A DNA stretch of 64,000 nt from contig CM034594.1 in NCBI GenBank assembly GCA_020091685.1, positions 36,891,733 to 36,955,732 on the forward strand. Reading direction: 5' to 3'. Both the position numbers and the translations under genes were made by a program. Origin of the DNA: Lutjanus erythropterus (taxonomy: Eukaryota > Chordata > Actinopteri > Lutjaniformes > Lutjanidae). Position 1 is the first letter of the stretch. The number at the start of each line of letters is the position of its first letter. The notes beneath the pieces were generated by a model that saw only the letters and a list, made by a program, of their open reading frames with translations, was not told the origin of the DNA and made no database searches. This document shows, in pieces, positions 44,938-57,165 of the stretch.

Positions 44938-46220
44938 ACATAAACATTGGGTCAGACAGGCTACAGAACACTAATAAGGATGTAACAAATGGTACTTTGT
45001 ATGAAATTAGACAAAAACTAGAAATAATATATTCTTTATTAGACAGGTATACCCTACACTAATAAAGATGTAACCAGACATACTTTGAATGCAATAATAT
45101 GCTAGACAGTATTAGACTTTTATTGGACTTTCTTTGTGGGTAATATATTACACATTACAACAGAACTGTACTGTAAACTGAAGTGAAATCACATATCAAT
45201 ACTTGAGACTCGTCTTCTTTCGCTGGTCCAGTATGAGCAGCCAAGACTGATGCTTATTTCTGTGACCAAATCACATTATCTGCCAACAATATTACAGTAA
45301 GTCTGTGCAGTTGAACGAATCTATCACCTATCGACAATGGGCTGAATCCATTGCCAGCTGGATTTTTTGGCTGATTTTTGGGGCGATATTTGTCATTTTA
45401 GTTTTGCTGATGAAATGTTCTGCAGTGTGACAGCTGCTGCTCCATGCTGCACTCTCATCCAGCGGGACAGTACACACCCACTTAGCCGGACCACGAGTGT
45501 GCTGAGCTGGGTGAGGATTTAAGGATTTAATTTGACCAAACCAGAGTTGATGGTTGTTAGAAGAGTGGATAGACTAACTTTGGCTTATGGCTTTGGTGAG
45601 TTTTACGTGTTTTTCTGTTTAGAATGAGGTTTGTTTTATGAGGACTCAATGAGCCAATTAAGTTTGAATCAGTTCGGTAAAAGAGAAACTTGAATTCAGA
45701 AGGTGTACAGTTGTATTTCTCTGTTTAAAAAGGAAAATAAGCGTGATGATATTTAATTTCTTGACACTTGTGAGTTTATTCTGTTTGCTGGACGTAGTAA
45801 GCATACACAGCATATGTAACCTAGTGAATCCGGCGCTTGCGCACATCTCCCAGCTGAGATTCGAGAGGACGAGAGGAGGTGGGAGGGGGGATGAGGATAT
45901 CGTCAATCACTGATGGACGGGCTGACGATGGTCGGCTGGAAAATTTTAACATATTACCCAAACCTGTTACCCACAGACAAAATATTCCTCCTCTAATTTT
46001 GGCCTCAACTTGGTAGATTTTGTTCACATACTGTTTTTAAATTGGAAAATAGCAGATATATGATTTCACTTTAGTTTACAGTACAGTTCTGTTGTAATGT
46101 GTCCCTAGTTACACTCTAATAAAGTCTAATAAGTGTCTAACAATGGGAAGTAATACACTCAAATTTATAGTACAGTTCTGTTGAAATATGTCCCTAATTA
46201 CACTCTGATGAAGTCTAATA
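44938..46220. mobile_element. Foldback element with 48-bp inverted arms
   Basis: The arm at 45150-45197 (ACACATTACAACAGAACTGT then ACTGTAAACTGAAG...) is inverted at 46055-46102 with 46 of 48 bases identical by my count. Outside the right arm the end sequence is repeated at about 89-bp spacing (TACAGTTCTGTTGAAATATG then TCCCTAATTACACTCTGATG). Outside the left arm, ACACTAATAAGGATGTAAC and ACACTAATAAAGATGTAAC are also tandem copies. The ~860-bp centre has no recognised coding sequence. This is a foldback-type DNA transposon by structure; the family is not named. Confidence 0.75.
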
Positions 46221-46418
46221 AGCGTTGCCTCACTTTAACTAGAGCGCCATTGTTGCAGGAATCTGGATGTGAACCCTGGACTGTCCTCCACCTCAACCAC
46301 TATTTTAAGAACTTGGTTATATCAATGTAGTATTACCTTTGACCATAATCCAGGCAGGAATTATGTTTTCACCACAATGTAAATTCAAACAGTGTAGTAA
46401 TATACAAATGTAATTTAA

Positions 46419-46644
46419 AGGTGACAGGGTGTGTGTAGTATTAAACATGAGTAAGTAAGATCTATGAGGATTTATAGGCAGAATATGGCAGAAATGGAAC
46501 ATGATATGCATAAGGATGTTTTGTATAATGACCTGAAACGGTTTTGCAGCTACTGTAGACACACTTGGAAGGAGAGGGTGAGACGATATGTTTACAACAT
46601 GCCAGCTCACCACTAGATGCCCCTAAATCCTACACAGAGGTCCG
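46419..46644. mobile_element. TTAA-flanked miniature element, ~226 bp
   Basis: TTAA flanks both sides (46415-46418 and 46645-46648). The left end AGGTGACAGGGTGTGTGTAG and right end AATCCTACACAGAGGTCC are imperfect inverted repeats. It shares the interior block GGCAGAATATGGCAGAAATG with the fragment at 13181. It is non-coding. Confidence 0.8.
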
Positions 46645-46648
46645 TTAA

Positions 46649-47520
46649 CTCTGAACTGAATCATAGTTTGAATGAAGAAGTGGTCAGAAGAATCCCAATG
46701 AATTATAAACTTTGGCATTATTTGTGGTTTATTTTGGTCGTTGGGTGAAATCCTTCATCAACTTTATGACAAAATCCCTAAATATTTATAATACTTCAAA
46801 TAGATTGAGGAGACTGAGCATAAAATCTGCCATACATGTCAAAGCTCCATCTCTTCCTGCTCCACAAATAATAATACTGCTGCCTCCCTGTTAAATCATC
46901 ATTCTCTCCACATATTCTGCAGTAGGTGAGACTGCAAAGTACAACAGCTTCAGTCATAAATAGGTAAAATGTCTCAGTTCTTTAAAGTGTAGGTTTCAAC
47001 ACATTTCGAGCATCACCCCATGCTGGGCAGCTAATCCCTCAGTACGTTTTAAAACTGGTGAAATTATTTTTCCTTCCAGACAGCCACTGTTATCTTTTCT
47101 TCTTATTATGGTATGAAAATCAGCTTACAAAGACAGGAAACCTACTGGATTATCCATCAGAGAAAACAGCATGTGGCTTTTTAAGTTACATTTTTGTTGC
47201 ATTGTAATCAAACAGAGAGAAAGACTTGTTTTGACAACAATTCTCTAGTGGTTTGCTCAAGTTAATGAAGAAAGAAAATAAAATATTTCAATCTAAAAGT
47301 CTGTATATACTTTCATAAAAATCCATAACAGTTTATTAAGTATACAGAACCCCTACTGTAGTCCTGTACTGTACTGTTGGAGATATTTGAGAGACCAAAT
47401 TCTTTTTTTAACTGTGATTTTTAAATATTGTAAAATCTTGATTTACATGACTTCACTGACAACTATATCTATATACATATATTCTTAGAGTAAGGGTCTG
47501 AAACTGCCAGCTGGCGGTGA
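46649..47520. other. Spacer DNA, nothing recognised
   Basis: No gene or repeat end recognised. Confidence 0.5.
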
Positions 47521-47537
47521 GGGGGGGGGGGGGGGGG
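47521..47537 (+). repeat. Poly-G run, 17 bases
   Basis: Seventeen consecutive G residues, unusual in this AT-rich DNA. Homopolymers of this length are prone to sequencing and assembly error and could form G-quadruplex DNA. Confidence 0.95.
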
Positions 47538-48031
47538 CTCCTCCAACCCATGACACGATGTCCAAAATATAATATAATCTAGTACGGAAATTTTATTTTA
47601 TTTTATTTAATTATTTTATCTAGTTGTTTTGTACCACTTTAAACTGCCCTCTCAAAATCAATTGAAATAAAAACACAATTCTGCACTTGATGATGAAAGC
47701 ATGAAACTGAAAATGGTCAATTAGCCACTTTTTTTTTCATTAGGGCTAATTAAGTTTAAAGTTTATGGTTTATTGACCTGTCAGTGTTATCGTCGGCTTA
47801 TGAAGACAGCTGTCATTAAAACCACTGAATTATTTTGCTGTTACAATGACCACAATGTTTAAAATAGACTCAAAATTTCAAATAGACCAATTCAAAGTGA
47901 CAGAAGAGCTGCTGAGTTTGTGTCCAATGCACAGCTAAACTAAAAATGTAGAGACACTGCTTTTTGTTAAATGTGACAAAAATGTGGCGACGCCTGCGAG
48001 CTAGTTCAGGTAGTCAACTCGAGCTACACCG
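47538..48031. other. Spacer DNA, nothing recognised
   Basis: AT-rich; nothing recognised. Confidence 0.5.
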
Positions 48032-48043
48032 CCAATCACGTGA
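48032..48043. promoter_or_regulatory. CCAAT motif overlapping CACGTG E-box
   Basis: GCCAATCACGTGAC places a CCAAT motif one base before a CACGTG E-box (USF/MITF/Myc-type site). The surrounding 250 bp are GC- and CT-richer than the flanks. No transcript start or gene is visible, so function is inference. Confidence 0.25.
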
Positions 48044-49077
48044 CACCCCTCACTCTCCCATCTCTCCCTCTGCCTGTCAATGCCGTTGCTGCCTCGCACC
48101 AGTGTCGCTGCCTGCACTTTTAATCCCCCCACCACCGCAGCATCCACCTGTAGGCTCTGACAGAGGTTCAAGATTTTTGCTCATCACTCCCTTATATCTC
48201 CATGTAAACATAATCTGTGAGGAGTGATGAGGTCGGAGCCTAGACGCCAAACTCTAACTGTGTTCTGCTGAAAATAAGATTTAAGTGACAAGTAAATAAC
48301 ATCCTCATAAAAGCAAAACTACTTTAATGTGCAGTTTTAACATAATTTAATTTTTGCTCAAATTGAAAACCTTATTTGTCACTTCACTCTGTCATATAGT
48401 TGTCATGTATATATCAAGATATACAATTTGATAACAGTTTCAAGAGTATCCTGAGAATAACTGAGGTTAATTAAGATAATACTATAAGATAAAAACTGGA
48501 CTGCAACATAAGCATTTAACTGTGCAAATATGGCTTGGTTTATTTGGTTTTCTTAGTTTATTTTTTGATTAAAAAAATATACTGAATAACATCCTATATG
48601 TAAACTTTTTTTTTTTTAATATTAACGGCAAACATGCTTTATCTGCATCTAGGCTGCTAACCCTTCCTATATTGACAACAATGTAATCAGATTTGGAGGA
48701 TAACAGGAACATTTTTACCCACCACTGCCGAAATCTCGCAGGGTGGGTGGGTGCTAATGTGAAGCCCTTCTCCTATGAGATGACAATACCTGCAGTGACC
48801 CTAAGCCAATCTGAGTTTGAGACTCCTGCCATGTATGTCTCAAGCAAGGTAACAGAAATACACAAAAATGACAAACACAGAGCAGGCAGAGCTGGTGCCG
48901 TTCAGGAAATGTATTAGTAAAGTCCATGTATAAATGACATAAGGATTGGTCAGATCTAAACTGCACCTAACAGTCCAAAGAGAGAAAACATATCCCGCGG
49001 GGGGCCAAAATCCAAAGCTGACAAATTCAAAGCAGAGAGTCCAAAACAACAAGTAATCAGGGACAGGTGAAACTGAT
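48044..49077. other. Spacer DNA, nothing recognised
   Basis: AT-rich. An AATCAGGGACAGGTGAAACT block near 49057 resembles motifs I have seen in fish repeats but cannot be assigned. Confidence 0.45.
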
Positions 49078-49505
49078 CAGGGCTGGGTGTAAAAAAAACT
49101 GATTAACCAATTTGAACTGCTTGTCCTTTGCATGGTCCAGTATTGATTAATAAAATCCCCAAACCAGTCTTTAAATATGTCTTCTCTCCAGTAGATGTGT
49201 GGTACAGCCTGTACTTGTAACCCTCGCTAGTCTCGCTGATGTGCTGCAAGGTGGTGGGAGGGAGCTAGAGAGTTACAGTTAATCTAACTGCTTTGGGGTC
49301 AATTCTTAATGTAAACATTAATATTTTTAATAATGCACCAGGAAAGAGGATTCCTTGCACAATTTACAGCATCAGTTCTCTGAAAATCTCCTTCATATTC
49401 AAGCAAAATTGGAATATCCCTAACTGAATCAATACAGAATCCAATCGGGACCTTGCAAATTAAATCGAATTGATTTGGGAAATCTGAAATGACACTCAGC
49501 TCTAC
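49078..49505. mobile_element. Probable DNA transposon, degraded
   Basis: The left CAGGGCTGGGTGTAAAAAAA and the right AATGACACTCAGCTCTA are roughly inverted (GGCTGGGTG against the complement AGCTGAGTG). AAATCGAATTGATTTGGGAA lies next to the right end, as in many fish elements with a TAGAGCTGGG terminus. No transposase is seen. Confidence 0.45.
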
Positions 49506-49617
49506 TAATTAGTGGACAAAAAAGGTGGGAAAAAGACATAGACAGGAAGTAAGGTAAACAGACACATGAGGGAAGACTCTTCCAGAATAAAACCAAGGTA
49601 ATAACCGAACAGAAACC

Positions 49618-50040
49618 AACTGTGCATTCCAATACCCTTACTACCATACTACTTAGCATGCCAGAGAAAAGATTTAGTATGTCCCAATTAATAGTGCAGT
49701 ATGCCAAAATTATCAGGATGTACTACTTCATCTGGTTGAATTTTGCAATATCCAAGCCAGCGTGCTTTCTGGCTCTTCTGACCCACATGTGTGCAGCAGA
49801 AACTAAGTCACATTGACTGAACCGCCCACAGAGCACAGACAGCTTCCACCCATTCCAAAGGGCAAACATTTTCCTTTTACTATTGAATGAAACAGATGTA
49901 TGAGGAAGAGGGACGGTGCCATGTTACGATGAAGTAGGATGTCCAAGTTGCACAGTATGCATACTACATGAAACAGTATGTACATTGTAAGAGACGCTTC
50001 AGTACATACTAAAAGTAAAAAGAAGAAGTAAAAAAAAAAT
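49618..50040. mobile_element. Miniature DNA transposon (unnamed family)
   Basis: The left TGTGCATTCCAATACCCTTA with ATACTACTTAGCATGCC, and the right CATACTACATGAAACAGTAT with TACTAAAAGTAAAAAG, contain partly inverted TAGTATG/CATACTA motifs. I recognise the overall sequence as a frequent percomorph repeat. It is non-coding and its limits are approximate. Confidence 0.5.
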
Positions 50041-50385
50041 TACTGGTGGATTGTGAGGTTTCTAATTTTGTCATTTTAGTGATATTCCCTTTATTGCACC
50101 TTTTCCCATGCAAATGTTTAATACACCTAGCTAAAACTGGGTCAGCTCCAGAGGCACTGTCCTCCAGGTCAACCCAACACTCCCACTGTGCCGCTGAAAG
50201 TGAGTATGAAAAAAATTTCCATAAGTGACTCAGTTAAGTATTACATTATGTTATATTTTTTTTCATTCGGTGTGTCATATCACACATTCCCCTGTTCTTG
50301 TGCCATGTCTGTACCATAATCCTCCAATCCACAGTTATTACTGCGCTGTATGTGTCAGCGGGGCTGCTTCTATTCTCAGCGGAGA

Positions 50386-50533
50386 TATCAGCACCTGCCT
50401 CGTGTTCCCTTGTTCCCAGCTGAAAGTAATCCAGCCATCAACACGGCCCAGAATGAGGAGTCATAGGCTCCAGAGGTGAGTGATCCTCATCCCCGATGCT
50501 TTATTGAACCTTCTCTTGTTTCTTGCCCCACAG
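50386..50533 (+). other. Possible exon and 58-bp intron
   Basis: A donor CAGAG|GTGAGTGA at 50475/50476 is followed by an acceptor TTTCTTGCCCCACAG ending at 50533, implying a 58-bp intron (shorter than usual for fish). Upstream AG sites at about 50332 and 50385 could begin the exon. The flanking frames have no recognisable domain. Alternatively the sites are chance matches. Confidence 0.2.
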
Positions 50534-51419
50534 ATGCAAAGCAGGACATGTTGTGTCTCTCGTCCTCAGTCTCGCCTGCTCTTCGGTGTTCCCACTAGCA
50601 TTCTATGTCTTTGTGCGTCTTTTGTTCGATTCTTCTTCGTCTGTTCAAAACACTCATGTGGCAATACATTGGCTTTTCACTGTCCTGCCCCCGACCCATG
50701 CCACGATTTAACAGCCACATAAAACTGTTGATATTAATGGTAATGCCTGCCCTAGTTATGTGCGCTACAGCATGAATTATCATAATAGAATGATGGTTCA
50801 CACAAGGTTATTCTATTAGTGTGGCAGTCAGCCCCAGGGTCTAATGCTGCATCCTAATTCCAGGGGCTTCATCCTTTGGAGTCCACAATTAAGGAATGAA
50901 TGTTTCATAAAGGTTTGACAAGATGAGGTAGAAAAATATAGCATTTTTTTCCCCCCTGAACTCAGAGGATGAAACAGGTGTATCCTCTCAGTGTACAACA
51001 AATCGATTTGCACGTCAATTAATTAATGGTGTAGTCAGCCAATCCTTGTAATTTTCTGCTGGGAAATATCAGTGACCATGACACACAGCATTCATCAGGT
51101 ATTTGCCTTCAAGTAGTCATCCATCACCAGTAAATACATCACTTTACCTGGATCAATAAAAAGCCACTGTAAAGTAAATAATGGAAGCCAGCCATTAACT
51201 CCATTGTTGTTTGCTGTCAGTATTCTGAATACGCCATTAATCATGGGACATTACAGATAAACGTAGGTTGCATAGTGGTTTTTCCATTATCTTGCGACAT
51301 TGTTTGCCAGTTGTCTGTCATGTGTGAAGGAAAATGTCACACCTGTCATGGTAAACTACAAGAGTCTTGTACTTTCTCAAGTTTTATTTCAAACTTTGTC
51401 TGCAGTTTGATGGTAACTA
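50534..51419. other. Unique-looking DNA, possible conserved element
   Basis: No repeat ends are seen. The stretch 50735-51270 is rich in ATTAA/TAATTA motifs and includes CCATTGTTGTTTG, a SOX-type site. This resembles developmental enhancers, but conservation cannot be tested from one sequence. Confidence 0.3.
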
Positions 51420-51550
51420 CACACTAAGAAACACTGGGTAGAAAACCACCCAACAGATGGGTTTGTTTTGATCCTGTAACGCAACAGTAATGAAATAATA
51501 ATACTACTGACACTGGGTCAAACCTTGGGCCACAAAAACACTGTGTTAGC
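51420..51550. mobile_element. Possible CACTGGGT-type miniature element
   Basis: CACTAAGAAACACTGGGTAG and ACAAAAACACTGTGTTAG are rough inverted partners, with ACCACCCAAC and GACACTGGGTCAAACC inside. This resembles small palindromic fish elements. The ends are degenerate. Confidence 0.35.
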
Positions 51551-52186
51551 TTTGCTTTTCTCTGCAATGTCAGATCTTTTTGGGAGAAAGCTCAGTCTGG
51601 CCTTCAGGTCCTCAGAAAGATGTTTGGGCTGTGTCCTTTAAATTATGCATTTCCTGAATTGAAATGTAGCTAAAAGACACAACAAGTATAAAAAAACAAT
51701 GCATTGACTCATGCAGAAATAATCCTTCCCAGTTATCACTTATGACCCACTAGAAGTGTGGTGGTGTCTGCAGACACCCTGCCCTCTGTCTGTATTTTCT
51801 TATTTCGCTGTGTTTGGATTGTTCCTGGGTGTCCGCCTTTGGGCCAGTGAGAGCGTGCAGGGTGTGAGTGCTCTATAGCAACGTTTTGATGAGGTGGCAG
51901 ATAGTGAGCACCCATCCAGGAGGAAGATACAAAAATGGTGGACACAGCACTGAAAAATGAAAATACAGCAGGGCTAAATGCCAAGCGGACAAAGTTCATT
52001 CCAGAGTGAATCTGTGGTGAGCTGATGAGGACTGAAGGATAGGATGGGGAGGAATAGCAATGCAGAGTGGGCCTATTTTCTGCTGTACAGGTAGGTGCTG
52101 GTGGTTAGCATAGTAGTGCCTCCAAAAGTATGCTTCTGGTGTTGTTTAGCCAGGGAGGAGTGGCCAACTTTGCAAACTGAATTTAC
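51551..52186. other. Spacer DNA, nothing recognised
   Basis: Nothing recognised. Confidence 0.5.
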
Positions 52187-52240
52187 TAGGGCTGGGTATT
52201 AGTTCTCGATACCTTCCCGTATCATACAAAATAACCCAGC
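52187..52240 (+). mobile_element. Transposon left end, TAGGGCTGGGTATT
   Basis: TAGGGCTGGGTATTAGTTCT then CGATACCTTCCCGTATC matches a common fish DNA transposon terminus with a palindromic GATACC-type subterminal region. No right end is found; a hAT miniature element is inserted 150 bp downstream. Confidence 0.55.
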
Positions 52241-52394
52241 TTTGCTTACAGCCAATCACCCGAGTGTTCTTCGATTTGAAAACGTGTGATTGCAGCTACA
52301 ACCCATGTAGTCTGTGGTGTGGTGAAGTTGAGCGTATTGTATTTGACAAAGCCGGCAATTCAATGTGCTGACATGTCACTAAAACGTTGCAAAG

Positions 52395-52654
52395 CAGTGG
52401 TTCTCAATGTTTTCTAGTCACAACCCCCCAGAAAATTCAGGCAAGTGTTCTCACCCCACCATCTGCCTGAGACCATCACTGTATAAGACATGAAAGCTAC
52501 CAAACTTAGATCACTGATAAAGGCAATGTGTAATAATAGAAAAAGCTACTTCCTGGCTCTCATTCCATGCTGCTTGCCGCAATATCTTATTTTCCACAAT
52601 CAAATGTTCTTGTGACCACCTCGGAGATCTCGACCCCTAGGCTGAGAACCACCA
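52395..52654. mobile_element. hAT-type miniature element (260 bp)
   Basis: The left CAGTGGTTCTCAATGTTTTC and right CTAGGCTGAGAACCACCA are inverted repeats. The flanking 8-mers TTGCAAAG and TTGTGAAG match at 6 of 8, a decayed hAT target duplication. It shares the TGCTGCTTGCC(A/G)CAAT block and right end with 2034-2424, so the two belong to one family. Confidence 0.85.
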
Positions 52655-52662
52655 TTGTGAAG

Positions 52663-53713
52663 TCTGGCTAAACTACACAAGTGCAGGTAACTGTTCGATC
52701 CATGATGGAGGTTTCAAAGTAAAGACTACTGAAAATATACAGACAAAATGTTTACATGCTTCACTGTGTTCACTATCTGTGTAAATACTGACAGCTTTGG
52801 ATGTGTCTGTCCTTTAGAGAGCTGTGTAGCAGTCAGTGGATGGTGCATCTGGAAAACACTCATGCACACAGCATTCTTATTTAAGCAGACATGTGGGCAA
52901 GACGAGGAATCATGCATTTCAAGTTCCTCCCTCGAGGGACAAACTCACAACCTTCTGGATTAATAACACAAACAGCCACACATGCGGCTTGGCACACATG
53001 AGCGCATGCAGACGGAGGGATGTACGGACGTCCGTACCCTCAAACTCCCGAACACACTGCCTTATAATCCAGATAACACATGCTGCTGATATACAACATA
53101 TGGAACATGGACCACGGGACTCCTGGGAAACCATAGCAACCACTGATTAAAGAATCTGTGTGCTTAATTGAGCAGCTGTTTTCCCACAATTCACTGTCCT
53201 GCCCTGACAAATATTGAATATGATAAGCCAGCACAAATACGGTGACTAGCCATCCCAAAAATATAGAAATGCTCTAAAAAACAATTTTGTTTCTTTTGCG
53301 TGTGTGTGTTTTTACTGGTCTGGTGCCCGTAGGCAAGGACATATCATCAAACTGTCCTCCAAACCAAGCTGTTGTGGTGCTAAATTAGTTCTGCTGCAGC
53401 GTTAAATTTATGGTCAGATGGGGAGTCCAGTTTGGTTCATAGATTCTCACACAGAAAACGTATACATATAAATTATCTTTGACGCGGAGCTCGGAAGATA
53501 TAAATCATCTATGATGCAGCAGTACAAACCAAACTAAGCACAGGTGGCAGAGCAACTAAGAGCTACAGAAATTATTTCAGAGTTGTTTAGCCGCTGTGGC
53601 AGCCATCCAGCTATAGTAGGAATTCCCAACCATGCATACCGAAGACCTTCCACTAGAATGTAAGACTTTTAAACCTTTTTCTTGCATGCATACACTTAAA
53701 CCATTGGTCTAAT
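52663..53713. other. Spacer DNA, nothing recognised
   Basis: Overlapping frames of up to 104 codons on both strands (52726-53258) have no recognised domain. Confidence 0.5.
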
Positions 53714-54235
53714 CACTGGCAGAGTTGGACTTTCTGAGGGGCAGGGGTGAAAATAATGATAAGGGCAACAGCCAAGTGCAGTGGGTCACGTCTATGTATT
53801 CATAGTTAAACATTTACTAATCCCAGTTTAGATTATAATTGTTTTATTATGTGGCCTAAAAACAACCACTACATTGCTGTAATTATAACATGCAGGGATC
53901 TCTTAAACGTTTAACCATTTAGAGGCACGTAGGGACCAACAAAGTACGCATAATGTTGGGCAGCTCACTCCATTGCATTTTTTCCACTGGAAGGGAACCA
54001 TGTTTTGTGCATTGGAAGAGCCACCAAGGGGGCACTTTTTCAAGTTTTGTCCAATGGAAAGACACCTTAGAGGAGACTTTATCAAGTTTTGTGAACATTG
54101 GGGCATCCCAGAGGGCACTTTATTCTGTTTTGACCACCGGAGGAGCACTTTAGAAGGTAACATTAAGTTTTTTGGCCATCGGGTCATCTTAGAGTAAACT
54201 TTATCATATTTTGCCTATTGGAAGGGCTCCCGTAC
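53714..54235. mobile_element. Transposon-like unit, second 42-bp minisatellite locus
   Basis: It begins CACTGGCAGAGTTGGACTTT and GCAGGGGTGAAAA, comparable to 33873. About 250 bp later it enters the 42-bp array. No right terminal repeat is seen. Confidence 0.5.
53960..54235 (+). repeat. 42-bp minisatellite, 5-6 units
   Basis: Units have the form GGGCACTTTATCAAGTTTTG then TCCACTGGAAGGGCACCTTA GA, with more indels than the array at 34239-34532. The two arrays clearly belong to one family. The frames on both strands here (up to 94 codons) arise because 42 is a multiple of 3. Confidence 0.85.
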
Positions 54236-56744
54236 ATGGGATGATTGCACCAACCTTGAGCGCACTGGTGGGTCTAATTGTGTAATTTATTTGTCTAACT
54301 TTCAAAACTATGCTTTACAAAGGAATAACGCATTGCGGGGGACATTCCTGGCAGTGGATGCAGGTGAGGCAGTAGCTGCCTCTTTCTGCATAAGCTGCTG
54401 GAAGAGTCACATCATCACACAGTCCTTTACCTGGCAGTTGATGAGAGTGCTGCCCTTATGGTATGAAGCACAATAGGTGCTGACCAAAGTCTCATCCTTT
54501 TGTACCCTTGTGTTGTGTTGCCATCCCGGATGCTGATACCGTTGTTCTGTGGCGTTGTCTCTTACACTGGCATCATCTTACACTTAGATTTTTATCCTTT
54601 CTGTTGTCATTCTTTATTTTCTGATTGTCTCATTGATCATTGATGATTATAGCCCTTCCTATTGTAACGTTGGGTTTTTGTTTGGTGGATTTCCAAACTC
54701 ACATGAGAGGGTTGCCTTTGTCTTACGTGTTCCTGTAAACCCCCATGAGCATGTTATTGTTCTCTCTGCGAACAGAAACCAAGCAAAAACAAAGTAAGAA
54801 AATGAATACAAGATGGACCACAAAGGTCCCTGAAGACACACAGTGATTGATTTATAAGATAATACTGACTGTGCCAGCTCTCAGGAAGGTTGTTTTGAAG
54901 CCAAGAGCCCTGATGGCAAAGACACACTGCCTATGTATTGTAGCTTTGGAGCAGCCAGTAGAAACCAAACTGTGATCTGGAACATTGTGCTAAATCTTTG
55001 TGTCCAATTCATTTATTTTATAAAAAATGATCAGTAAAAGTAATTTGAACTTTTTCTATAGCATCATGGCTACACTTGGATAAGAAAAAAATATTCAAGA
55101 ATTATAGGGTCAATGGTCAATCATTATCTGCTCAGTAATGTGTGTTGATTGTGCTGAAAAAGCAAGAAAGTTTGTCTTTACTTCTTGTCTAAATGCAGGG
55201 TGATGGTTTTGGGAGAAAAGTGAGTAAATAGCTCTGAAAGTTAAGGCTGTGTGCACATTTGAACCAATGCAGTAATATACATGGACTAGTACCCAATGGT
55301 ACCCTTCTTTGGTGCTTTACTCTCATGATTTCAGGCTAAGTCCATACTTCTAAATTTCAAGAACATTTTGCACACCACATGGAATAAAATCCCTCCCTAC
55401 CTCCCCTTCCTCTGCCAAACCCATCCCTACAACCTGCAGTCTGTCAGTCCGTCCCCAGGGCATTTAGCACAGTTGTTTGTGTCTTGGAGGAAGCATACAT
55501 GATATCCTTCCTGTTGCTGTTTGTGTTGCCACCACAGTGTTTGCATTCTGTTATATTTCCCCGTTAATAGTATGCAATTCACATGGTTTCATACAGCGCA
55601 CTGATCTCATATACTCTTGTCACAGAAAAAATTTGGAAGGTTGATCCAAAAGCACAGGAGCATTTGAATATATTGTTAAGAGACGCACACTGTCTTCATT
55701 AAATTCAAACACACTGAAGATTCACATCTTCTCAAATCATCTCTTCTAATCAGGCACTGATTCAACACAGGTTTGAAATATATGGAGGGTCCAAAGTCAA
55801 CAACAGTTACTTCAGAAAACATATACACAGCATACAAATTACAATAATATGCTTATATGAAAAACTAATCATATCACAAACCATCACTGTAGAAAGCCAA
55901 TTATCATATAATAACTATCTGATGAAAAGGTGACATGATAGAAAAAGGTGCCATATAATTTTATACATTGTCATCACACATCATAAATAGCCAGTACCCA
56001 GCAAAATGATGTAAGAAGTAGAGCTTAGTTTAAGTCTACAAAAGACAAGTGAAACTACACTCCTCGTTAACATTCTCTTAATCCCTTAATTAGAATTTAA
56101 TTTAGTATTGGCTGCAACTGTGACACGAGTATCTCACCCTTAGAGAGCATGGAGCAGGCCTGCAGTCCTTGTGAGGTAGCTGAAGCACATTAAACCTCCT
56201 CATTCGACTAATTTCATACTGTTATAGTATACTAAATAACGGATTGGAAAGGAATTTCTGATGTTGTCAGTGGCCAAGCGTTGGCTAATGCAATGAAACA
56301 ATGAAAAAAGCCCAGTTATGCCAACAACAGCTTAACCAGTGAGCTACTTAAAAACCCGAAGATGTTGATGAAGTTGTCGATGCCTCACTTAAAGTTTAGT
56401 TGTCAATGGAGAGACAAACTTTTTAGGCACCAGTTGCAAAATGTGCAAATGTATTTTGTGTTTGGTTAGATGTGTTGCTCTGGCCAGCTTTGTATGTCAC
56501 ATTACAAATATTAGCAAGTGTTATCTGCGTCGACTTTCGAAAAGTGCAGCCACACTTACAACTACTTTCAGCTTGCCATTTGCCTGACTCACTGTGACTT
56601 GAATGAGCTGCAGGGGTGACATCGCTTTGTCTCTCTTTCTCTTTCTAGAACCTTAGTGACTCTCCCACCGAGACACACTTGATTTAGTGTGAATCGGGAC
56701 TTGGTTGTAATACAGTTGGCACCCTAAATGGTACCGAGTTCATT
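54236..56744. other. Spacer DNA, nothing recognised
   Basis: About 2.5 kb, AT-rich, with no gene or repeat end recognised. Confidence 0.5.
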
Positions 56745-56776
56745 AAAATAAATAAATAAATAATTGAATAAATAAA
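56745..56776 (+). repeat. (AAAT)n microsatellite
   Basis: AATA/AAAT repeats with one interruption. Confidence 0.9.
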
Positions 56777-56996
56777 TTCAGTTCAGTACCCAACCATGGC
56801 TGAAACACACTACAACTCCTCGTTATTCTGACTGCAGTAGCTTGACGAAGGAAAAAGCTTATGATGTCCTTCAAAAACAATGTTTCACGATTCTGTGTTT
56901 CAGGCAAAATCGATATCTTGTTACATGTCACATGGCATAGAAAGTACACCCTGTGACACCACAAGCCTTGATGTCAGTCGAAATTATGTTTTAAAG
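56777..56996. other. Spacer DNA
   Basis: Nothing recognised. Confidence 0.5.
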
Positions 56997-57165
56997 GGAC
57001 AGTTCACCACCAAATCAAAAATACACATTTTCCCCATCCATTTGTATTGTTTTGGTGTGAGCTGCCCTAGTTTTAGAAGTATCGGCCGTGGAGATTTCTG
57101 CCTTCTGTCAAATATAATGGGCCTAAATAGCACAACTCCTGTGTGGGCTGGTAGAAATTGAGTGT
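56997..57165 (+). mobile_element. TTAAAGGGACA family, copy 5 (truncated)
   Basis: TTAAAGGGACAGTTCACCAC, then TTTTGGTGTGAGCTGCC, TATCGGCCGTGGAGATTTCT and CAAATATAATGGGCCTAAAT match the copies at 27-30 kb. No right end is present. Confidence 0.85.

Noticed and set aside
53903-54197. Opposed frames over the second 42-bp array
   Set aside because: Unit length divisible by three keeps frames open on both strands; no other coding evidence.
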